Source: Spirodela intermedia (taxonomy: Eukaryota > Streptophyta > Magnoliopsida > Alismatales > Araceae). From it: 64,000 nt of DNA. The stretch lies in assembly GCA_902729315.2 (NCBI GenBank), contig LR746274.1, positions 3,127,037-3,191,036 on the forward strand, read 5' to 3'. The notes beneath the pieces were generated by a model that was given only the letters and a program-made list of their open reading frames with translations, made no database searches and was not told the origin of the DNA. Below are positions 41,835 through 53,800 of the stretch, one piece after another (positions within the stretch are counted from its first letter, which is position 1; each line of letters begins with the position of its first letter). The position numbers and the translations under genes were made by a program.

Positions 41835-44800
41835 ATGAGTGTGTGGAACTACGTTGTGACGGCTCACAAGCCGACCAACGTGACGCATTCCTGCGTCGGC
41901 AACTTTACCAACCCTCAGGAGCTTAATCTCATCATTGCGTAAGTTTTTTCTTTCCTGTCGCAATGGAGGAAGAGGACTTCCGTCCGATTTTGTTTTTTCT
42001 TGACCTTTGCTGCGATTACGCCTTCCTGAAGCGCTTGTCTCGTATCTTCTTGAGGTCTTCGGATCGTAGTTCTGCCTCTCCTTAATTACATGCTATGTCT
42101 TCTTCTGTTGGTCTTTTCAGTTCTTGCCTCGTTATGCTTATATGATAATGTGTACAAGGAAGAATTCCGTGGGCTTGTTTTTCGGTAGTTTTGATACTGT
42201 TGTGGGCTTTTCTTTGGGCAGTGAGAATTTCATTTTTTCCTGCTCTTCTGGTCTCTGTTCCTTGGTCCCTATGATTGTGAATTAGGCGTTTGGCAACTCG
42301 TGTAAATTTCGTCTGAGAGTTTGTTGCTGGATATTTCTATTTTTTCAGGAAATGCACTCGAATTGAAATCCACTTACTCACTCCGCAAGGTCTACAGGTA
42401 CTTTTAAAGAACCTACTTTAATTTTTCTATTGTCCTTGTGTTTTCGAATTTATTTATTTTCCATAGTTTTTGGTTTCAACCTTAAAGAGAGTTTTTCTTC
42501 CTCTTCATTGTTGTTTATCTCTGTTAACTTTTTATGGTATTTCAGTTTATTATTCGCTTGCTGTCTCACTATCACTCTGTACTTTCATTACATTAAATAT
42601 TTTATAAAGATAACTTATGGATTTTTACCACGTTAGCTTCTTATTTCTTCTGTAATAGGATCCTATTCACCATAGCACTCTCCATAGTATTCCTTTTTAT
42701 ACTCCTTTTTTGTTTCTCTTACAAGTTCCCATATTGGTGGCTTCCCTTTTGATGGGAATCAGAATGGAATTATATTGATGGGGACTTTATATTAGGTTCA
42801 CGTTCAGGTTTAGTAATTACTACTGAAATACATAGTGTTGTTGTAACCAATAGACGGATGAAAGAGGAAAATGGGCAAAAGCAAATAGAAAAACAGGAAG
42901 GCAAGGCACTTTTTCCATGTCACCTTGCGCTTCGCATGGTCTACTAAATAAGCTTTGCAAGACTACCTAGTGTTCTCAAAACCAATAATATCTCTCCGAA
43001 TTTTCTGCTTAAGGAAATATCAATAAGATCTTTTTCCCTTCTGTTTTTGGAGTGGCATCCTAAATTTAACTCTCAAAATCAGTCTTTGATTTATTAATTG
43101 ATCTTTATTTAGCCTCTGACGACGGATATCATGTAGAATTTCTGCCCATCTCTGAGTGTTTAACTTTAAACTGGCTAATCGGACTCTTACTGCCAAATAT
43201 TGTGACCATATTTGTCTCATGTTCTTACGTTCACAATGTTAGAGCTATTTCACTGGTTTATGATGGATGACTTTCATATTGATTATTCTGCTTTATCAAT
43301 TTTTTCACTGTTATGCTAATTTATGAATTTTTTCTTTCAGCCTATGCTAGATGTTCCAATATATGGAAGAATTGCTACACTTGAGCTTTTTCGCCCTCAT
43401 GTAAGAATAGTTGCATCTTTCTAGTTATTGTTTCCCATATTGTATAACCGCTATTATTTAATTGTGGAAGGTGCTTATTGTCATCTTTTATATTTGTTTC
43501 TGCCTGATTTGGGTGTCAGTTTTTTTGTCCTAATCATTCTGTTATCTTCTTGTTATGTCTTCCTCTAGGGGGAAGCACAAGATTTTCTGTTTATTGCAAC
43601 AGAAAGATACAAATTTTGCGTTCTTCAATGGGATGGGGAGTCATCTGAGCTTATCACAAGGTAAGACCATGAAGTCATACGCAGTCTGCTATCTTTTTCG
43701 TATAAACTACACAACATTTTGATCCTAGTAACATGCTAAGTCTACTGGATGGACTCATGTCATTCTTTTTATTTTGTTCTTAACTTGGTTGACATATCAT
43801 TGTTTGACATGCAGGGCTATGGGAGATGTTTCAGATCGTATAGGTCGCCCAACTGACAATGGACAGGTATCTTTTCTTTTTTTCTATTGCATTTTATTAT
43901 TTTCCGTCATCCAATCATAGTCGTTGACATGCCAGTAGCGTATGGTTATTCCACCCAAGTTTTATGTAATTGCTTGTTTTGGCACTTGTGGGAAAGGGCA
44001 CTGGATGTCCAAAATCTTTCCTCAAAGCATTAATACTTTGATGGAAATAATATTATGTTCAGCAAAATTGAATGTCATTTTGAAAACAGACGAGCTCTGT
44101 TACTCTACTGTCTCTTTTACTTTTACTATTTTCCCGAATTCATTTGGATTCAAAATAATATGATTCTGGAGTTTTTTCTTATAAAACACTTTGCATGTAT
44201 CAATTCCCACTTAACTCTTAAGTATCTTTACTACTGGTGCCTGCATGGAGCCATCACCTTTGGGCTAATAAAGGACATGTGAAGTGTTATGTTACTATCA
44301 TGTGAACAACAATTCACATACTTGAACGTGGAATAAATTAATTATGTTGGGCTCAAGATGACTGGGACGTACGCTTGGAGAATATTTTCTTGGATATTTG
44401 TCGTATAGGCCACAGATGTTTTCAAAGATGAAATCATGAGAAACAGCTTCCTTTAGATTGTTTATTTATGCCCGTTTTTATCCATGCTATTGATATCATC
44501 TTCATTTGATGTCTGTAGATTGGCATAATTGATCCAGAATGTAGATTAATTGGCCTTCATCTGTATGATGGCTTATTCAAGGTAACTAGTATCAGTCAGT
44601 TTTTCTCTATAGAATATTTCCATTTTAATCATTAGAAGTTCTTGAACGATCTTATAGTGACCGGAAATTTGTTCTACTCTCAGGTTATACCCTTCGACAA
44701 CAAGGGACAGCTAAAAGAGGCATTTAATATCAGGTTGCTTTCTACACATTTTTCTTGCTCAGTGTGCTGGAAATCTTCTGCATGTAGATCTGTAGGACTG

Positions 44801-47800
44801 CATGGTGATTGTAGACATTGTATTGCAACTAATACTCGAGCTGAAAAAAAATCTTCTGGTGCCTACTGTGGCAGGCTGTTCTTTAAGGTTATATGAACGT
44901 GAAATTAAGAAAACTCCAAGAAAGTCAGTATGGCCAAGTTGCTGTTTGGCTTATGTTTTTATCTTAAGTTGGATTGGGTGTTTAAATTTTGCTGTATTGG
45001 CAGATCCAGGTATTCTTAGATACTGTCTGGATGGCCCCTTTGTTCTGCTGGACCAAGTTGACCTGTGTATGAATTCGCTGATTTATGTTTGATTGGCCAG
45101 GTTCTGGCTGATCTCGTCCAGTTTTGTCCATTTTGGCTTGGTTTTTATAGCTCATTAATCAGAATCTCCCTCCAAGCTGGGTCAGGTGTGGCCAATTCTA
45201 AGTACCGATTTTTCCCTGCCCCACAAATCTCTGTTATTGTGGAACTATACGTTACTGTGGCTCCACAGAAAAGTGTCATGCATAGGAATCATATTTTCTG
45301 TGCACACTTGGATGTGGAATTATGCTTTGCCTGCCCCATGAAGCTCTGTTATTGTGGAACTACACTGGCTGATTTCCCACATGTCTGTGGTCTACAGACA
45401 ATGTCATGCATATGAATCATATTTTCTGGGTGTACTTAGATGTCCTTCTTCTGGCTTGTGAATTCATTCAATGTGTTTTTGAACATGCACATACCTGTTT
45501 CTGGCCAACATTTCTAGGAGTAGGATTACTCTTAGATGTAAATTGATTGGAAGCATCATGTCATGTATAGCTTCCTTTGATGTGGCATTCCTGCCACTTC
45601 CCTACTGGAATCCTTATTTACCATTAATCATGTTATCTTTGATTCAGGCTTGAAGAGCTTCAAGTGTTGGATATCAAATTCCTCTATGGTTGCTTGAGGC
45701 CAACAATTGTAGTCCTTTACCAGGTGTGTATGCATTATGATGTACTTTCCAGAAATAGGATCTCAGAGGAAATGTTTAGCAGAGAATTAATGGCTTTTAG
45801 GATCAGGATTTTACATCGAAGACAAATTTTTCATTTCTGAAAGTGCCTCATGCCCATTAAATCTGTGAGAGAAATAAATACACTGCTTTTAAATATGCTC
45901 CCCCTTCTCGCTGGTACAGTTATAGGTAGCCGATGTTATGAATATTAGTGATCTGAAGTGGTGGAAATCAAAATTCATGGCTCCCTTGCCTACACAAACT
46001 CGAAGCCAACCCTTCACCCAATTATAGCCTTTCAATATATTCTTCTTGGTTGTTTATCCGTTGAAAATGGTACAATAGCTATACGCAGGATGATATATGG
46101 CTTCTTGCAGTCCTCTCTAATTGCCCAAAATTGGTTCCAGCTTATCCCACATCTTTCATTACTCCAGAAGGGTGCCCTTATACATGTGTAGCATCTGAGA
46201 GCTTCTACCAGGTCTCTCTTGAGAACGCTTAGAACTATGTGATCCACAGACTCTCCTCCACATAGACAATAGGAACCACTGATATACATAATGATCTGAG
46301 GATTCCTCTTTCCATGAACTAAAATAGTTATTGATAGTGTGCATGTAAAGACCTATCTCATCACTTGTTGGAAGTGATTCCCGTGAAAGCCAAATCCTCA
46401 AATCAAAAGGCTCAGAAGAGGTGAAAGTGAAGTGAGCTGCGATAGCTTTGTTCTACTTGTAACATGATTACTGTAGACAGGGAAGGTGGACACGTGACGG
46501 AGGAAATGGGGAAGATGATATAGGGTCACAGTTAAATTAGTATATCCTGTTGTTCCATATGGAAGAGACAAGCATGAGATGATGCATCAGGTTTTGGAGG
46601 TTCCATCACCCTACAAAAGTGAAGATTTTGATACAATGAGTTTCAGTTAGAAATTTCCGTCATGCTGTATAAGCCAGACAAACAAAACGTGTGCAATGAG
46701 GTGCTGGATCAGGGCTCAAATGTCATAATATTTTGAAGTGCTCCTCATCTTGTCGGTGTTAAGTAAAGATGATGCTACCATCAGCTATTTCGCTATTCGC
46801 TTTTGTTGTGTTATCTGTCCTCCATGGGATTTTTCCCTTTGGCGTATCAGATTAAATAACTCACCATGTTTGGAGCTTCATGACTTCGCAGGATAATAAA
46901 GATGCACGCCATGTTAAGACATATGAGGTTTCTTTGAAGGACAAAGACTTTGCCGAAGGCCCCTGGCAGCAAGCTAATGTTGATAATGGAGCTGGTCTGC
47001 TGATACCTGTTCCTATGCCACTTGGTGGTGTTATCATAATTGGAGAGGAGACAATTGTATACTGTAGTGCTACTGCATTTAAAGCCATCCCAACAAAACC
47101 AGTAAATGCAAATTCACTCTGGCATATCTGACTTTGTATTTTGGCTTTTTGATTTAATAATCTTGCTTCTTGTTAACATTCCCTGCAATCTTCTTAATTA
47201 GTCAATAACTAGAGCCTATGGAAAGGTGGATGCGGATGGTTCTCGATACTTGCTTGGTGATAATTCGGGAGCTCTAAGATTGCTTGTTATCATTCATGAG
47301 AAGGAAAGGTAAAAGTGTTCTCCTCTCGTTTGTTAGTCATCACACTGTTCTAGTGTGTTTACATTGAATTTTTTAAGTCTTATCCTGTAGACCTTTTTTA
47401 TGATTGCCATTTACTGAGAATATCCTTCCATCTGGATATTTTGTAGGGTAACTGGCCTTAGAATTGAGCAGTTGGGTGAGACATCTGTTGCGTCAACTAT
47501 ATCTTATCTTGACAATGCTGTCGTGTATATTGGTTCTAGTTATGGAGATTCGCAGGTACGCTTTCGACTTGGCCGTCCCTTTATGGTATCCATGGGAGTT
47601 TTAATATCATTTTTCATTTTCCGTCATTTTTAAGAATAAATTAAAGTTATGCTGATTCCATTTCCTTCACAGCTAATAAAATTGAATATGCAACCTGATG
47701 TGAAAGGTTCATATGTTGAAGTCCTTGAGAGATATGTTAACCTTGGGCCAATCGTTGACTTTTGTGTCGTGGACCTTGAGAGACAAGGCCAGGGTCAGGT

Positions 47801-50800
47801 TGTGACTTGTTCTGGAGCATACAAAGATGGTTCTCTGCGGGTTGTTCGTAACGGAATAGGGATTAATGAGCAGGTTTTCTTCATTAACTTCTACATTTAC
47901 AACTCCATGTTTCTTTTTCTAATTATTTTATTTATTGGAGGTTTTTGATTACTTGTGCATTGATCTCTAGGCATCTGTGGAGCTGCAAGGCATCAAGGGA
48001 TTATGGTCTCTGCGACCCTCAACCAATGATCTGCATGATACCTTCCTTGTTGTGAGTTTTATCAGCGAGACACGTATACTTGCAATGAATCTTGATGATG
48101 AACTAGAAGAAACGGAAATTGAAGGCTTTTATGCACATGCACAAACATTGTTTTGTCAGAACGCTGTACACGATCAATTTGTCCAAGTGAGCTTCTTCAT
48201 CATTCCTTTTTTAATCCATGGTTGCTAGTTTTTCGATTTTAATCTTTCCTTTTAGTTCAAAATTTTCAGTTTATTGCAAATTTAGTTGGTGTCTGCGTGG
48301 ATTATCTTATGCTTATAAATGTCTTTCTAGTTGAACTTTTGTTATCCTTTATGATCCTCACAGTCATATAGTTGTCATTTTCCCATTAGTGGTCTCTTTA
48401 TGTAGAATAATTTTTTTGGTTTCTGTTTGATCATTACTGTACCTTTGTTGGTGATATATGACGCAAACCATAGAACAAACCATAGAACAATTGTTGATGA
48501 TACAAGAGTAAATAGTCAGGGAAGATCTCTTCATCTCAAATCATAGAACAATTCATAGTTTTATGCAATTTCCCTGGTCACAAAAAAAGACACTACTTAG
48601 AAGGAAACTGACCAAAAAGGAAACTGCCTAGGTGAAGGAAACTGGCCAACTAGGAAACTAAGAAACAAGGAAACTGACAAACTAGGAAGTTGTCCATCTT
48701 GGAAGCTGACCAACATAATCAAACTCCAATTACACATTTTTCCCACACTCTCCCTCAACGTGGTGAATAGACATTTTCCATTCTTATCTTGGATACAATA
48801 CTCTGAAATATTGAACTAAATCCCTTAGAAAGTACATCCACAAGATGGCTGTGTAGACACAAGGTGTACAAATCAGTCCACTCTCCAACTTCTCCTTGAT
48901 TAAGTGTCTATCAATCTTGATGTGTTTTGTTTGATCGTTTTGTATTGGCTTGTGAGGTATGCTAATTGCAAACTTTTTGTCATAAGAAAGTCTCGTTAGG
49001 ACACCCACAATCTTAAGTCTTCTAAGATCATCTTTAGCCAAAGTAGTTCATATACCTTGAACCATTTGCTTGGAATTCAGCTTTTGCACTAGACTTGCTA
49101 CCACATTTTGTTGTTTCTTACCTTTCCACATCACAAGATTACCACAAAAAAGGGTGCAATATCTGGAAGTTGATCTCCAGTCAACCACTAACCCTTCATA
49201 ATCAACATTTGTGTATGTCTCAAGTACCAACCCTCCATTTTTTCTAAATATAATATATATTTCGTAGTGTTTTTTTGAGATATTGTAGCGCTTGATGAGC
49301 TGCCTACAGATGGATTTCCTTTTGACTGCATGAACTAGCTAATCATATTGTGTATCTCTATCTGGTCCTATATGACAAATAAATGAGTCTTCATACTGAG
49401 CCTTGACATTTCCCTCTCTATCACAGCATTCTTCCCTGTCTTTTCAAATTTTAAGATTCTGATCTATTGGAATACTTGCTAGTTTGCATGCGGTTTTGCC
49501 TACTTTCCTAAGAAAATTCGTAACATACTTTTGCTGGGAGATGAAAATGCCCTCCCTCAGGTGCTACTTCAATCCTAAGGAAGTATTTCAGCCTCCCTAA
49601 GGTTTTAATCTCAAACTCCTTAGCCAAACACTAACTTAGATATTGTCTCTCTTTCTCTTTTTTCCCAAACATTGTTACGTCATTAACATATACCAAGTTT
49701 GCTGTGACTCCCCTTGAGAATGAATAGTGTGTGATTGCTTTGGTTTTGTCTGTATCTCATTTCAATCACAACACTTGCAAATCTATCATACCATACCAAG
49801 GTGATTGCTCAAGTCCTTAAATACGTTTTTCAATCTACACACCATATGAGTGGCCAATCTATTCTCATAACCTGGTGGAACTTTCATATAATTTTTTTTT
49901 TCTAGTTCACCTTGTAAAAATGCATTTTTAACATTAAATGTTGCAATTCAAGGCATAATTAGTTGTAATGACAAGAAGATTTCAAAAATATTTTTTAATA
50001 ATTCTTGAAGGAGAAATGACACTTCCAAACCCTAATCAATGGACCCTAGTATTTATGCTATGGTCCTAATAGACATATGTGGGCCACTTTGGCCCAAACT
50101 ACTATATGGGCTAACTTGGCCCATACTAGATAATAACATAACTTGAATAACCTCCCTCAAGCTGGAGCCTATATATCATAAGCTCCTAACTTGTTACAAA
50201 GAAATTTCCCCTATGACTGTTTAGTGACTTGGTAAACACATTAACAAGTTGATCCCTAGAGATAACATTCACATTAGTGATGAACTGTGCTTGGATCTCT
50301 CTGATGAAGAGACAATCAACTTCAGTATATTTTGTCCTCTCAGAGAATACAAGATTAGAGCCAATATGAATCATTGCTTGATTATCACATTTCAGTTTTA
50401 TAGGACTTGGATGAGAGAAGCCCAATTCCTCAAGATGTCTGACCCATTAAGTTCACATGTAGTGTGTCCCATTGCCTTGATTGTGAGACCACATATTGTT
50501 TCTTACTCTTCTAAGAAACAAGATTGCCACCAACAAAGATATAATATCCAGTTAAAGATTATTTGTGTGGACTGTAGCCAGCCCAATCTACATCTGAAAA
50601 ACGTTGGACAGTGATATAATCGCTATTCTTGTGTAGTAGTCCACTTGGATTTCTTTTGAGATATCTCAGGATCCACGTAACTCCATCCAGGTGTTTTCTG
50701 TGTGGTCGTTTTATGAATTGACTCACCACATTAATAGCAAAAGAAATATATGGTCAAGTAATGGTCATATAATTTATGTTACCAATTGGACATCTATATC

Positions 50801-53800
50801 TCCCTTAGATTCTCCAGCACGTCACCTTTGTCAAATGATAATTTTAAATTAGGGTCCATGGGAGTGGTACTTGTTCTCGTACTTAACATGCATGCCTTTA
50901 TAAGAAGATCAAGAATGTACTTTCGTTAATTGTTTGTAATTTCTTCCTTAAATCAGACAAATCTCAATCCCCATAAAGTATTTAAGACTGTCAAAATCTT
51001 TAGTTGCAAATTGTCTTAGTAAGAACCACTTGAGTTTAAAAGTGCCTTTGTGATCATCTCCAGGATAACGATGTTGTCGACATAAATGATCAAACATAAT
51101 ACAACCAGTGGAAGAATGTTTATAAAAAACAAAATGGCCAACCCTACATTTGTGAAGGTCAAACTTCAATACAAAACTACTGAATAGACTACCCCATTTG
51201 GAAATTGCTTCAAACCATAAAGAGATTTTTGTAAGTTGCAAAACCAGACTAGACTCTCCCGAAGCAACAAAACTAAGTGGTTGTTTCATATAAAACTCCT
51301 CCTATAAGTCACCATAAAGAAATACATTCTTGATATCTAGTTGATGTAAAGTGAAGATAATCGTATAACCACTACTAAAAAGTTCTTTACTAAAACAATT
51401 CTGACAATTGAATAGAATGTCTCAGAATAATCTTCACCATATATTTGAGTGAATCCTTTGGCCACTAAACGGTCTTTCAATCTATCCATAAATTCATTTG
51501 GACCAACTTTGACATTGAAGACTCATTTGCATCCAGCCACAAATTTACTAGGTGATGGTGGAACCAAACACCATGTACCATTCTAAGTTATGTAGAGGCA
51601 TTTTTGGATAAACCGTCAGACATAAAATTGATTGGTTGCCGATTGAGTACTTCAGTAAGTTGGACAAATTTGGAGAGCTCTTTGCCATGTATATACATGT
51701 GTGATAGGAGGTTGACTAGTAGACTCAACATGACTGTCAACTATTGGATCAACTGTAGGAATGGACTCAACAGTAATTGGTAGAGGTAGAGATTATTCTA
51801 GTGACATGGTTGGCGAAAACTCATCAAAGAAAAATGTACCCTTAAAGAATGTAACGTCAACAGAGACAATACCTATTTTAAACACGAGAATATCCTAAGA
51901 AGATACACTTCATAGATTTGGGATGAACTTTATCTTGACCAATTCTAAGTTTTTGTACAAAACATACACCTCCAGATATTTTAGGTGGAATATTGAATAA
52001 TGGCTCTCTTGGATGAAGGAGAGTAAGGAACTTTATTGTCTAACACAAAGGATGATGTCCGGTTGATCAAATGAGGGGCTATGAGTTCAACATGTGCCTA
52101 GAATTCCGTGGGAACATACATATGTAGTAGAAGTGTGCACACAGTTTTAATGATATGTCTATGCTTCCTTTCAACAACTCTATTTTGTTGAGTATCATGA
52201 CATGATGAATGATGAAGTATCCCATAATGGGTTAGGTATTGTATAGAAGTGTTGAAATATTTTTTTGTATTGTTTGAACGTACTACTTAAATGGTTTTCC
52301 CAAATTGGTTTTTAATTTCAATGCAAATGAGCAAAAGATAAAAATAACTCAAATCTATCCTTCATGAGATATAGTCATATAACACGTGAATAATCATCAA
52401 TATAGGTAACAAAGTATTTGAAACCAAATTTAGATGTGACACGACTAGGACACTATACATCTAAATGTACTAAATCAACCATTGATTTTACTTGATTATA
52501 GGTTTGTGACCCAGTACTAAAACGTTGGTATTTTCCCTACTGACATGACTCATATTCTAATATTTCCGACCCAGGAAGATTAAGAGCTAATAACTTGAGC
52601 TTTTTAAGAGATGCATGACAGAACTGACTATGAATTTAAAGTGGTGAAGTAACAACACACGAGATGGGAGAAGTTTTACCCACACGAGATGGGAGAAGTT
52701 TTACCCAAATAATACAACCCTCTGTGCTCATCGTTCTCCAATCGTCTTCCACATCTTCAGGTCCTGAATGAAATAGGAGTGAGGAAGAAAGGTTAGAATA
52801 GTTTGAAGAGCACGGATGAGTTTACTAATAGAAACAAGCTTGAAAGGAAACTTGGGTACATAAAAAACTGATTTTAGAGATAATTCAGGTGATGGGAACA
52901 TCATCCTTTAACCTTTGACAAATGTTGTAGATCCACTAATTAGAATAATGTTGGGAAGACCAGGATGATTAGAATAGGATGTAAACCTACCAGATATACT
53001 TGTTATATGATCCAGTGGCACCTGGGTCAAGGATTTAGGATGATGATTCACTTGTGGATGTATGAGATGCCTAAGAGAGGCGAGCAATGTACCCAATTTG
53101 AACAAGAGATGCAATTGCCGATGATGTTTGTTGGACATCATGAGACTGAAGGATCTGAGTATACTTTTCATTTGACAAGACCATCTGGTGAGTGGTTCTA
53201 ATCTCCCCCTCTTTTGAAGTAGCTAGATTAGATCTTAGCCCATATCTCTAGTATGATTTTTTTGACCACAATGGGTACATTCAAATCTCTGACAACCTCT
53301 AAAATTTCTACCTCCACCTCTCCCTCAGCCACACAAACACCATGACCATGACCATGGGAGGAGGTATCCACAACAACTTGAGTAGACACTAAAGCAATTG
53401 TATTGACAGGTGCTGACCCAATAGGTGCTAAAGTAGTATGTGTACCTTCTTGGTCTAGAAAGGCTCAAGAGATACATTGATAGGTCTCAACAAGAGATGG
53501 TAACTCACCTCTAGACAAAATCTGACTACAAACATAGGAAGGTACATATACTTGAAAAGTCACCCAGGAACTTAAAAATAGTCATTTGGTCGTGCTGCTT
53601 CTGCATTACTTGAACATCATTGGAGATAGGTAGTAATACATGAAGATCATCATTGAATCGAGTCACCTCAGCGAAATATTGGCTCAAAGTCTTAATCTCT
53701 TTTCTTCATCCCATAATATTCAATGGTCATATAGTACATCTATGAAATATTATTTGAATACATAATATTACCAATATTATGTTGACTACAAACATAGTAC

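Noticed and set aside
41504-41926. 140-codon open frame spanning the DDB1 leader and start codon
   Set aside because: It runs in another frame, through the GA repeat, giving Arg-Glu repeats. It could act as an upstream frame if transcription starts that far up, but there is no evidence for a protein.
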